Below, piece by piece: positions 50,101 through 60,850 of a DNA stretch of 64,000 nt (position 1 is its first letter; every line of letters begins with the position of its first letter). The notes beneath the pieces were generated by a model. That model saw only the letters and a list, made by a program, of their open reading frames with translations, had not been told where the DNA came from and searched no databases. Made by a program: the position numbers and the translations under genes. The DNA is from Hydractinia symbiolongicarpus (lineage: Eukaryota; Cnidaria; Hydrozoa; Anthoathecata; Hydractiniidae), in contig NC_079884.1 of NCBI RefSeq assembly GCF_029227915.1, positions 13,330,001 to 13,394,000 of the forward strand. Reading direction: 5' to 3'.

Positions 50101-53100
50101 GAATCTCAATAAGTATCAGTCTTGAAAAATTTTGGTACTTGATAATGCGTGAATACTGGATTGATCGAATTAAGTTCATAGAACATTTAGATGAGATGCT
50201 TTGACACCAATAAAAACAATGTTTTGAGCATAAGGATAATCCTGTTTATATTGACTCATGCTTGAAAAACACCTAAGTGAAGAATGTCCCTACTATGATT
50301 TATAAAATATGGGAGAATTTTATGATGTAGTTTTTAATTGTAAAGTCATTGCAGTCTTTTGAGTTCTGATGTTACAAAATTCTTTTTTAATTTAAAAGAT
50401 AACTCCCTCCTCCTCATTGCTCACAGTTTCTAATCGCCTAATAGTGTATATGATTGGGATAAATGCAGAATAAAAACTATCCCTTATCCTGGTTCTGTTT
50501 CGTTGGAAAGAGAAAATCGTTAAAGATCTTACCGTTTTGAATATAATCCGAAACCGACATTGTACAATCATGATCTATATACAGAACATTGTGTGGTTAA
50601 TAGCAAGTTCACTTTCGGAATGCAATTTTTGTTTAAAATTCTTTTTAGCAGTACAGACATAGAATTTAAACTAAATGATAGAGTTAATTTCACACTTACC
50701 AGGTGATTGCCAAGGTATTACCTTGGTCTCTCCAGTGGGTAGTAAGGTCATGTTAAATGTGTACATCTTATTTGTGAAGTACTGGATATAAAACTCCTCA
50801 TATCCCTGTATAAAAACAAACAGCTCACAATAACATGAAAAAATATTCACTGGTTGTGCTATACAACCGGCTTGAAGATAATTTACGATTATTGAATTAA
50901 TGTTTCAGCATGTCGGTGCTAGCAGCCGGGAATCGTTAATAAAATAATAGGCAGAGTAGTTGAACGTCCTCCACCATACCTTAGTTTATAGGTGGAGGGT
51001 CTCTTTAAGAGACAAGAGAGGAGTTAAACGTCCTCCACCATACCTTAGTTTAAAGGGGCGATTGTGGAAGTCCCATGAAACTCCACATAGTGATGGTGTC
51101 ACTTTAAAAAACACCCAGTCCGGTCTGTGAACAGTTGGCGCTAGGAAGGGCATCCAGCTGCAAAACAATTCCGAAACTCTTTATTAATGGTAAGAATAGT
51201 TGATCAGACAAACTGCGTAAACGGGGCTGGAATTCTAAGGAGTGAAGGTGTCGCGCACTGTAAAACAGATGTCAGGTGTGAGCATCGTCAGACCGTTACC
51301 CAGCTATCACATCACAAGGTAGATAACACTAGGTTGAGGATGGCTAGTGTAAATGTTGGTACTCTGAGAGGTAGAGCAGGTAAAGTAGTTGAAATGTTAG
51401 AACGTAGATCTGTTGATATGTGTTGTGTTCAGGAAGTCAGGTGGAGATGAGCTTCAGTGAGATTTGTGGAAGGTAGGAGGGCAAGCTTTTTTGGATCGGT
51501 AATAGTGATGGATATGGAGAAGTTGTCATATTCGCTGCAGAGAAGTGGGTAGAGAAAGTAATAGATGTTGTGCATGTTAATAGTCGCATTATAGTGACAA
51601 AGTTTTTGATAGGTAATAGGATTGTCACTTTTCTGTCAGTTTATGCTCCACAGTGTGGACTCAGTGAGGAAGATAAAGATAAGTTTTATGACGAGTTAAT
51701 AGCAGTCACATCAAAGTTTGGAGACATTGAACTTGTCATGGTGGGCGGCGACTTTAATGGCCATGTTGGGAAGTCATCTGGAGGTTATAGAGGTGTGCAT
51801 GGAGGCTTTGGATTTGGGAGCAGAAATAAGGAAGGGGAGAGATTGCTTGAGTTTGGAATGGCAACGGACATGGTGGTTTGCAACACATCATTCAGTAAGA
51901 GACAGAGTAGGCTGATAACATACGAGTCAGGTGGTTGTAAGACACAGATAGATTACTTCCTGGTTAGAAAGTCAGACAAGAAAGTGGTGAAGGACGTGAA
52001 AGTTATATCGGGGGAAGAGTGTGTTTCCCAGCATAGGTTGCTGGTTTGTGATATTATCTTGAAGAGTGTTAAAGAAGCCAAGGGAAAGTACAGGCCCCGT
52101 CGAAAAGTCTGGAAGCTGAAGGAAGAGATTGTAGCAAGACAATTTAGTGCAAAAGTTCAGCAGTTAGCCCACAATGGTCAATGTGATAGTGACAATGTTA
52201 AAAGTACTTGGACTACTTTGAAGAATTGTCTTCTAGAAGCTTCTGATGATACCTGTTGGTGGATGAAAGGACCAGCTAGACATAGACAGACCTGGTGGTG
52301 GAATAATGAGGTTGACCAGTGTATAAAGGAAAAGAGGAAAATTTGGAAAGAGTGGAAGTCAGGTGGTAGTAAAAATATTTACTTAGAAGCTAAGCGTCGT
52401 ACTTGTACAGCAGTGTATAAGGCAAAATCAGAAGCAGAGAGAAACAGATTTGCAGATGTGTTAAGAAGGGAAGACCAGGGCAATGAGGTATTCAAGATAG
52501 CAAAGCAAGTGACGAAGACTAGTCAAGATGTTGTAGGTGAGAAGTGTATACGTAATGATGAAGGTGTTTTGGCTAGCACAGAAGAGGAGAAAAGGGTAGC
52601 TTGGAAAAATCATTATCAGAGGTTCCTTAACACTGAGTTTGATTGGAACAAGGATAATTTGTCTGATGATGATGTTGTAAAAGGGCCAGCTATGCAGATC
52701 AAGACAGAATGGGTAGTGGAGGCTATTAGGAAATTGAAGATTGGCAAGGCTGCAGGAGTATCAAGTATTGTTGCAGAGATGGTAAAAGCATGTGGATATA
52801 TTGGAGTTGAGCTTATTACAAGTCTTGCTAACCAGATTATAAAGGATGGTGCTATTCGGAGTGAGTGGCAGTCGAGTGTAATAGTGAATTGTTTCAAGGG
52901 CAAGGGTGATGCATTAGAAAGGGGTAACTATAGAGGTTTGAAGTTGGTTGATCAAGTAATGAAAGTTATTGAAAGAGTGATTGATAAGTAACTTAGAGAA
53001 AGAATTGATATAGATAAGATGCAATTTGGTTGTGTTCCAGGATGTGACACTACAGATGCAATATTTTTACTCAGACAGCTTCAGGCAAAGTATTTAGGAA

Positions 53101-56100
53101 AGAGAAAGAATCTCTATTTTGCCTTTGTAGATTTAGAGAAAGCTTTGGATAGAGTGCCACGTAAAGTTATTTGGTGGGCTATGAGAAACTTAGGTGTGGA
53201 TGAGTGGCTAGTTACGATGGTACAGTCTATGTACAGCAATGCTAGAAGTCGTGTCAGGATTAACGATTCACTTAGTGATGAATTTAGTGTAAATGTTGGT
53301 GTACATCAGGGTTCTGTACTTAGTCCTTTGTTGTTTGTTCTAGTCTTAGAAGAACAAGTTGTCCATGGGAGTTATTGTATGCAGATGATTTGGTTCTCAT
53401 AACAGAGTCGATGGAAGAAGAAGAAGAAGTGGAAGAAAGGACTAGAAGAGAAAGGGCTAAAGGTAAACACAGCAAAGTCTAAAGTCATGATTAGTAGCAT
53501 TGCAGCCAAGTGTGACCTTGTAGTTGGAAAGTGGCCTTGTGGAGTTTGCAGGAAAGGGGTTGGTAGTAACTCAATTTTTTGTCAGACTTGCAAGCATTGG
53601 GTACATAAGAAGTGCAGTAGTGTTAGTGGAAGTGGCTCGTTAGAAATAGTTGAGAACTTCTGTTACTTAGGTGATATGTTGGGCAGTGAAGGGGGTGTTG
53701 GAAGAAGCATTACTTGCAGGATAGGTTCTGCTTGGAAAAAGTTCAGAGAGTTACTTCCTTTGTTGACTAGCAGAGTCTTGTCAATTGAGGTAAAAGGTAG
53801 GTTGTATGAGGCCTGTGTAAGAAGTGTTATGTTGTACGGTAGTGAGACATGGGCAGTGAAGCAGGAAGATCTTGACCGTTTAGAAAGGAATGATATGAGA
53901 ATGGTTAGGTGGATGTGTAACGCCAGTCTGACTGACAGAAAGAGTTCAGATGAGCTAAGAAACAGGCTAAGTCTCCGTAGAATTAAAGATGTTATCCAGA
54001 TAAGAAGATTGAATTGGCTGGGACACTTGGAAAGAATGGAGGAGGATAATTGGGTAGAGACTTGATAGTTCCTGGGGCAAAGGCCAGAGGCAGACCGAGA
54101 AACACTTGGCAGGAGGTTATAAGGACAGACTTGATACAGAGGAAGTTGAGTTTAGCTCTAACACAGTCTAGATCAGATTGGAAGAGGGTCATTAATATAC
54201 CCCGTCCAACCCATGTTAGCATGGAAAACGGACGTTAAGCCGAGAATGATGATGATGATGATGACGATAAGAGTCACGTGATCTGAGGCAAGCGTTAGAA
54301 ATTTAAAAGTGACAGTATTCTGTAAACAAACATAAGGTAGAACAGCGAGAATAAAATCGATACAGAGCTTCATTTACTATCTTTGAAATAACCGTAACTG
54401 ACACAAAAAGAGAAACTGTTTCAGAAAAAAAGAATCATTTCATATCCTATGCCATATCCTAAGGCCTCAGACGATAGCTCCTCAATTTTATAAGTTCCTG
54501 TATGGGACCATGTCTATTCAGAGGAAAGTTTTCCCTATCCCTGCCAAAAACACAGAAAGGCAAGTTCAAAAGTGAAAAGTCATTTCGCTAATCTTATTCC
54601 AAAAAAAATGCTAACGCCAAAACCCTACAAGATAAAACGACTCAGTTTCTGACGTTGGACTCATATTTTTATTAACAGAACTTTCAAAAAGCATATTGTG
54701 TCTGTACGGTTTTAGGATCGACACGTTGTGTTTTTTACCACTTCATTAACACCAATAAAAAAATGCTTACACAGGATTTATTCCTACAGTACTATCAAAG
54801 AACCGACAGTTAAACATAAAGAGAAACTTTTTTGATATTGTTTAAATCAAATCGAATCATTAACCTGGTCAAAGCTTTTGTACTCGCATTTATTCAAGTT
54901 TCCTCCAGTGATGTGTGAAATAACTCCCCAGCAATCTAAAAAAATCGTACTTTGATGTTGCAGTAAATTACTAGTCGCTACTCGCTACTTGTAGCTACCA
55001 TTTCGAACCAAGGACAGACAGATACACAGCTGGCATTATAACATAGATACAGAAATAGGAATCTTGTCTTTGTTGCTTTTATTTCATAAATTTTAATATG
55101 CCGATTAAAATAATTCAACTTCAGCACCATCTTGGCTCTTGGAAGGACAAAAACATCTGGCATTACAATATAGATAATGAAATAAAAACTAGTCTTCGTC
55201 ACTTGTATTTAGTAAACATAATTAACATAATAAATTACGACCAATATGACTAACGAGTTAGAAAAATAAGTACCTTTTCTCGCTTTTTGTGGAAGAGCTG
55301 ACATATTGAGGCCTACGACAAAAATATTTTTGTCTTTGTCGTTTGTGGTGAACTTTTCTGAGTGTGGAAATCCTTTGCATGTTGCGCGGTACTTATGGCA
55401 TACTTGTTTAAGGTTGGAGACACTTGCCTTTAGTTGTAAGCAATTTGCTAGGAGACAACAACAACAACAATTAAATCAAAATAAAAAACATAAGTATTAG
55501 AATTGATGAGAATCTAAAGTTTAGCTAGAAAGGTAACAAATAGAATATTGGCACTTTAAAATCCGCTACTAATTAATTCACTCCATCTTTGACAAAATAT
55601 TTATATGCAATCGTCCTCAGTCTCCTTTATGTTTTATATAAAAATTGGTATTGAGTATTTAACTAACAAAATTAGAATGTCATAATCAATGTGTTAATTT
55701 TTGTGTCATTATTTTCAAGATTTGGAAATTTTAACCAACAGGCAGTAAGCTTCACAGGGAAGAAGGTTGTCACAATTAGTTTCGGCATGATTTCGATATT
55801 CGCCGTCTAACGCTGCCATAATATTCCAGCATTTTATTTTTACTAAATCGATTAAATTTGTTTGAAAAGACACCATTTTAACTTATTGAACATATTTTAG
55901 AAAAATTTTAACCAATATTTTTCAAGCAATGCGAATGGAGCATATTTGTATGTGTAAAACTGAGACTATTAAAATTGTGGTTTCAAACAATATTTATAAG
56001 TAAAGGAAGACAAGAATTGGAATACTTCTTACTTGTGTTAGGCAATGCTTGTAGTTGCTTGTAGTTGTTTTGAAATAGTGAACAGTCGTCTAAAAAAGAA

Positions 56101-57548
56101 GAAAACTTATAATAAAGTCAGTGTTCACCGCCACCATTCTTGTATCCTACAACTTAAGGAGAAGGACCTCTTTCACAAGACATCGAAAATTGATCTAACT
56201 TGTAGTACTTTGCTATAGGATGGAGCTGCGATGCCATAATGTTTGAGGCAAAGAAGACGATTTTTCATCAGATAATAACCAAAGTGTTTTAATGAAAATC
56301 AAAATGAAAGTAACAGAGTAAGACCATTTCATGTTCCATTTTCTTGTATGTGGTGCTGCCAAGTCCACGTTTTTTTTTGAGTCAGTTACAAGTCAAGTAA
56401 TTTAGAAATCTTACTTTCATCAGATGTATTCTTTGTTCCCTACAAGAAACAAAATAAATTTATGTGTGTTTGGTAAACCTGATTTTACACTTCTTTAAAC
56501 TCTAACTTAACTGCAGAGAAACCAAAGTGCAAAGTCACCTTAAATATTACGTTACTAAGGCACATAGGCACATAAAGCACGTAGGCACATAGGTGTAAGG
56601 ATGATGCTAGTGTAAGGGTGATGTCAGCAACGTCTAACTGTAAACAATAAAATACACGAAGCTTTTCGTAAATAAAACTTTACATCGTCAGGTAAGTAAG
56701 TCAGGTAAGTGTTTTTGATAGTAATTGCTTTGCATTGTTTGGAAATATTTTTTAAAATATGGTAATTAAAGAAGATAAATTGATAAAATCAGATGTCAGT
56801 AGATTTGTTGATGTTTTCAGACCACCATTTTAAAGTCTGAATTATTTTTCTCTTGATTCATTTACTCACAATGTGTTCATTTTTAGCAATTTGATAAAAC
56901 CATGGAGGTGAAAATAGAGATTATTTCTACCCCCTTGAAAAAAACACTGCTCTTTTCCACTCGTCTTTGATATGTTGACAGAAAAGACGTAGAAAAGCCC
57001 TGGGAAAGGGGTTGAACGCAGTTCTTACCTATGCAACGTGAACGGGATGTTTTGGATGACGATATTTTGCATTAAAGGTTGTTTATTATTCGGGTTGAAA
57101 ATACCAAACATCTTTCCAGGGACTCTTTATAGCTTTTCTAATATACATGTTCAGAGCAACAGAAACAAGGCATGGGTACGAGGTTGTTACTTAATTCTGA
57201 TACTTGCATATAAAAATAGATATTAATTCACAAATCTTATTAAACTTATTATTAAATCAGTAGCCAATTTGTTCTCTCATATTTATTGATTAGTTATATT
57301 AAAAAAAAGAGTCTCTCCACCACATGTTGACAACGTCACTCCAACAATATTGTTTACAAATACAAGTGTTTTTGTTGTTGCTGTGTTTATTTGTTTGTTT
57401 ATTTATTAATTTATACGCAAACAGGGGATGTGTAACACTGATTTAGAACTAATGAACCTATAAAAACAGTTACGCAAACCAAAAAAAATATAAAACTTAC
57501 CTCAATAACGTTAAAGAAAAACAATGCAAGCCAAATTGTCAAATCCAT
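47126..57548 (-). CDS. IL-17-receptor-like SEFIR-domain receptor
   Basis: I assembled 12 exons on the minus strand: 57548-57501, 56439-56415, 56089-56033, 55447-55274, 54935-54865, 50805-50700, 50574-50533, 50068-50018, 49806-49492, 49270-49046, 48475-48129, 47323-47126. All have AG/GT borders and compatible phases, and the sum is 1,659 nt (552 codons plus stop). Signal peptide (residues 1-16), ectodomain with about ten cysteines (17-245), one helix (about 246-271) with a basic stop-transfer (WRRSKVRR), SEFIR domain (about 297-445) and a C-terminal extension. SEFIR domains are known to recruit Act1-type adaptors through SEFIR-SEFIR contacts in IL-17 signalling. Here the ligand and adaptor are unknown. 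A long intron (50806-54864) contains an RTE-like element. Confidence 0.8.
48129..49270 (-). other. SEFIR domain exons
   Basis: Exon 49270-49046 encodes the start (VMILNRPGCELLEVF), a helix and strand region (INVRMALLEQNEID..GG) and the DYILIMC strand. Exon 48475-48129 encodes FALKIIGG, then the diagnostic NDSSRYIPMYL and the YQLPQDIKKLL end. The pattern LLE..I...G......I...D.I.I.C followed later by ND.SRYIP is that of SEFIR, not of ordinary TIR domains. The exons join in phase 1. Confidence 0.8.
48559..48720 (+). mobile_element. tRNA-like SINE fragment
   Basis: A GTAGTAGAGCG A-box-like stretch and an exact-looking B box GGTTCAATCCC (48607-48617), spaced as in a tRNA. A full tRNA cloverleaf does not close well (weak acceptor stem). 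It lies in an intron of the SEFIR gene. The 3' limit is uncertain. Confidence 0.5.
49492..49806 (-). other. Transmembrane exon of SEFIR receptor
   Basis: It has extracellular cysteines (KIQCKKHD, TSECKYLL), then the helix SVLTIVVVSISLGIVLLL and basic WRRSKVRR. Phase 1 on both sides. Confidence 0.85.
51570..52991 (+). pseudogene. Endonuclease and N-terminal RT of RTE-like element
   Basis: 473 codons. The apurinic-type endonuclease shows VYAPQCGL, GGDFNGHVG and the S.HRL-type catalytic site (SQHRLLVCD). The RT start has GKAAG and GNYRGLKL. A stop at 52989 cuts it before the catalytic palm. Upstream, 51187-51450 holds the beginning of the endonuclease in another frame. Confidence 0.75.
53019..54065 (+). 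pseudogene. RT palm and C-terminus of RTE-like element, with zinc finger
   Basis: The FVDLEKALDRVPR and HQGSVLSPLLF motifs are in 53019-53402. The YADD box follows in a second frame. The C-terminal frame (53487-54065) carries CGVC..., CQTC and HWVHKKC, a PHD/RING-like zinc cluster, then the LYGSETWA and RLNWLGHLERM patterns common at the end of RTE-group ORF2. It is broken by at least two shifts. Confidence 0.7.
54971..55047 (-). mobile_element. Miniature Helitron-like element
   Basis: 77 bp bounded by CTAG (after A) and a minus-strand TC start reading TCTATGTTATAATGCCAG (before T), with a GCTACTTGTAGC hairpin near the CTAG end. It shares the GACAGACAGA block with elements 1-5. It lies in an intron of the SEFIR gene, between the exons at 54935 and 55274. 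Confidence 0.5.
55274..57548 (-). other. Signal peptide and Cys-containing ectodomain exons of SEFIR receptor
   Basis: Exon 57548-57501 encodes MDLTIWLALFFFNVIE, a short signal peptide ending at a strong GTAAGT donor. It is followed by 25-nt (56439-56415), 57-nt (56089-56033) and 174-nt (55447-55274) exons with cysteines in DDCSL, NCLQL, QVCHKY and ATCKGF contexts. The very small second exon is the weakest call, but it alone fits the phase change from 0 to 1. Confidence 0.65.
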
Positions 57549-58702
57549 TTCTCTATCAGACGTGTCATGCGTATCTAAAGAAATCCTCCTGCTGTGTGTC
57601 CTGTATTTGCGCAAACCATTAAATTTAATACTACAAGATAAAAATAATAATTACTCGTTTACATAAGTGATTTTCTTAAGAATTTAGGAGTAGCAACTGA
57701 AGTCACGTAGTAATTTCATTAACTGTAGCCATGTTAAATTTACATCAATTGTATAGCCATGTTAAAATCTAATTAAGGAAAATTAAAAATAAGTCTGATA
57801 CTTGTTTTTAGCGACAACATGTATATCACATGATGTCATCAACACAGTAATTCAACACAGAAATTTTAAAGGATCCGCGGCTATCCACGCACAGTTGCTA
57901 TGTCAACGCCGTGCCAGGAATGGCTTGTTTTGAAAGAGTTTATAAACTAATCAAAGGATGAAGTTCAACATCCACTTATGATACCAACTTATGATAATAG
58001 CTGAAAGATGATTGATCGGGTGCCCAAAGCATTCTTTTTCGGAACGAAATTTTCGAAATAACAGCTGCACTGCTTTTCCAAAACGCATACTTTCCTTCGA
58101 CTGTTGATGTGTGCACGCGTGTGAGTATGTTTTTGCAAATAAGACATTTATATGTCTTGTTTGTTAAACCGCATTTGACGTCAGAGCGTTTAAATAAATT
58201 TCACGCTTGTGAAGTAATTTTAATTATGAATTTTAGATTTGAATGCTTCATCAGGTAGCTACAGTTAAAAAAAACCTAAAAACAATGATGAATTAATTCA
58301 ACATGGCCACTACATAAAAAATTAAAATATTTATAAATAACGTAGAATAAACAAAACACGATATGACTTTTACTGCTAAAAAAGTAGCTGCAATTTTAAA
58401 GGATTTAATTATCTAAGGTCGCTAGCTAAACAAATTTAAATTTTTTGCTTGCAAAGCATTAAACAACAAAGCATTAGACATCAATTTTAGGTTTAATTGT
58501 TAGTGTCTTCAAACTATTCTTTGACAATTGACAATACCCTGAACTGTGACTTTAGGAATTGCGCAAAAATGAAACTTAGTATACCTTCAAGCCAATGAGG
58601 AAAGATTTTCTTATATTCTCTTGCTATTTTCAACTCTCTACTCTAGACGTTGTTATAAAAAGATACTTTACTTAGTGACCTCGTCGCGACGTTAGGCTTA
58701 TG
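57549..58702. other. 5' flank of the SEFIR gene, non-coding
   Basis: No gene is seen. It probably holds the promoter and leader of the minus-strand receptor, but no core element is convincing. Confidence 0.4.
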
Positions 58703-58998
58703 TCAAGGTACGATTTTAATAATAACAAGGTTAAAATAATCGCCAGCAACTATCAGCAAACATCTGTAGAACGGCCCTTTTTTTAAAAAAGCTGCTTCAC
58801 TTCTATCTCCATCATCATTAAGAACATTAACTTCTCCCTTCCGCAATTCTTGAATGGATTCAGGATCTGACAAAAAATAGCTAGCTACAAAATATATGAC
58901 AAATATGATTAGATATATTTGTTAAATAAGGAAATGACAATAAGCTTCTATTTTTAGTTACATACCTGGCAATGTAGCACGTTCAGCCAACTTGTTTA
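58703..58998 (-). CDS. 3' end of an unidentified gene, partial
   Basis: Terminal exon 58866-58703 has a TTTTTTGTCAG acceptor (phase 1) and 54 codons to TGA (PESIQELRKGEVNVL... ending VIIKIVP). An upstream exon ends at 58966 with CCAG|GTATGT in phase 1 and reads SKINKLAERATLP before it. The two join in frame to give ATLPDPESIQELRKG. The 5' limit of the upstream exon and the rest of the gene are not found. The product is not recognised. Confidence 0.4.
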
Positions 58999-59450
58999 TT
59001 TTTGACAAAAAACAAAAAGATATCGTCCGCAATCGATAGCTCAGTGGAAAACCACTGCTTACGAAAAAAATGACAACAACAACAACAATGGCGCATGCCT
59101 ACTTTGAGATTAAAATAAAAATAAAAATAGATAAATGACTAAATTAATGACCCTGACTAAAAGTCGATGACTAAACTATTCCGCCAATCAAATCGATAAA
59201 AGATATTTGTGCAGTATTGCCTGCAGCTGGTCAAAATTATGTACTTAAGTCGCAAGCTGATGGTAATAGAATTCTTTATCATCAGTTTATCAAAGCTTTA
59301 AAAGTATGAGAACAATGCCAGTACAAGTTAATAACGTGTAAACAGATAAGCTATATAAAAATACATAGATAGAAATAGATAAAAATAACCCGTTTAATAA
59401 TTTCAATGCTAAACTATAGTTGTATTGTTAGGCTATATATATATATAATT

Positions 59451-59515
59451 CTTTTCACAAAATAATATTGTTTGACTTTAATGCTGAAAGTCAAACAATA
59501 TTATTTGGTGAAAAG
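59451..59515. repeat. Long hairpin, about 28-bp arms
   Basis: CTTTTCACAAAATAATATTG and the following TTTGACTT pair with the complementary stretch ending GGTGAAAAG across an 8-base loop, with one or two mismatches. It is probably a miniature hairpin element. Confidence 0.7.
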
Positions 59516-59785
59516 ACTTGGCGATACATATTGGAACGCATTTCCGTATTGAAAGGATAATAAGGCCTAATATATTTTTACTGCGAAGTATATTTTAAAA
59601 GCTGTATGTTTCCATTGAAATAGTGGGAATTTTTTTTAAAAAAATCAATTTACCCCTATTTTCTGGCATGCAAATGTCGCCATAACATAATCGAAAAAAC
59701 ATCTGCAATGGAGATCTGTGACGCAACTTGCGCTCCGCATACGGGAAAAGTACACGGGATCCTAAGACTTTGGAGGGATGGACAC

Positions 59786-59833
59786 CAACCTTGTCCCCAG
59801 GGCTAGAGAAAAAGAGCCCTGGGAACGCGGTTG
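59786..59833. repeat. 48-bp hairpin, CCTCGTCCCCAGG family
   Basis: CAACCTTGTCCCCAGGGCT faces AGCCCTGGGAACGCGGTTG across a short spacer. Its tips are those of the 12667-13391 element. No target duplication is evident. Confidence 0.65.
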
Positions 59834-60759
59834 GGATTTCGGGACCCGAGACATAGGTTGAATTTTTTTAATTTGAATATTATAAAGACCAGAATAATAT
59901 CTCGGCATATATAAAAGGTAAGACCAGGTGTTCCATTCGGAATACGCATCTATAGCTATCATTTCGTAAGCTACATGCCTACTTTTTATGGATGTAAAAA
60001 TATAGATGAAAGCATAAAGATATTTAACTATATTTAACCATATGTGACTTTTTCCTAGCCAGGGAAACCACTATGATTTTCCACACTACCTATTTATTCC
60101 CGTAGAAGTAGGTTTCCATACGACTGTTTTTTTTTGTTTGAGTGGAAAAAGCTGAGAGCTTTCCACAAGTATGCGCAATGAAGTACAATGAAGGCTGACT
60201 CGACGTAAAAAGAAATGCTCCTGAGCTTCTCTTAATAATATAATCTCATTCGAATTTCGTGTTGTCTCTGTTCCCTCGTCAAAACAAGGTTTTGATTTGA
60301 TGTAATTTTAATATATTTTACAGATAGTACCTTATTTTACCGCCAAAAAGAATACTAAAGAGAATTTTTCCTTTCTTAGAAAATAAAAACAAAAAAGTAG
60401 CAAATTCATTATAAAAAATTAATTATTCATAAACAGGTAGTCTAGACGTCTATGTGGTTCTAAAGTGTGTATGATTTTTTGCATCGAGACCTTTTAAGTG
60501 GGCCGGTTTAATACACGCCATTTTTTGAATATTGCGGTGATTGAGGTTATTGAATCTTTTCGTAGCCCCTTTTAAATGAAATTAACAACAAATCATTAAG
60601 GTGATAGACACATACAATAAATTCTGTTTTTAAGTAGAGTCCTACACATGTTTAAAATGTTTTTTTTAGCTCTCTTTATTAAATTATCAACAAGAAGTAT
60701 AAACAAAAACTTCTTAAACCTTAAAACATTGTTATAGCTACGACCTTAAATTTAATTTC

Positions 60760-60850
60760 AAAATTATTTGTGTAACAGAAACCTGGCTAAAGGAATCCAT
60801 GGTAACAAATTTAAACTTTGAAATTTCGGCTTATAAGTCAAAACTAGGGA
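60760..60850 (+). pseudogene. LINE endonuclease fragment
   Basis: A short frame reads CVTETWLKES followed by NLNFEISAYKS, the ETWL segment of the LINE endonuclease domain. It is isolated and broken. Confidence 0.65.

Larger units (their letters stand above)
50950..54260 (+). mobile_element. RTE-like non-LTR retrotransposon
   Basis: It starts near a duplicated block (GTCCTCCACCATACCTTAGT at about 50969 and 51030) and ends with a GATGATGATGATG tail at about 54247-54263. Frames: 51340-51450 gives the endonuclease start (ASVNVGTLRGRAGK.VEML); 51570-52991 gives the endonuclease (GGDFNGHVG) and first RT part; 53019-53402 gives the RT middle (FVDLEKALDRVPR, HQGSVLSPLLF); a shifted frame at about 53370 has the catalytic YADD; 53487-54065 is the C-terminal part. 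Several stops and shifts make it inactive. It lies in an intron of the minus-strand SEFIR gene, on the opposite strand. Confidence 0.8.

Noticed and set aside
59035-59075. tRNA gene suggested by GATAGCTCAGTGG
   Set aside because: Only an A-box-like half is present. No B box or closing acceptor stem follows.
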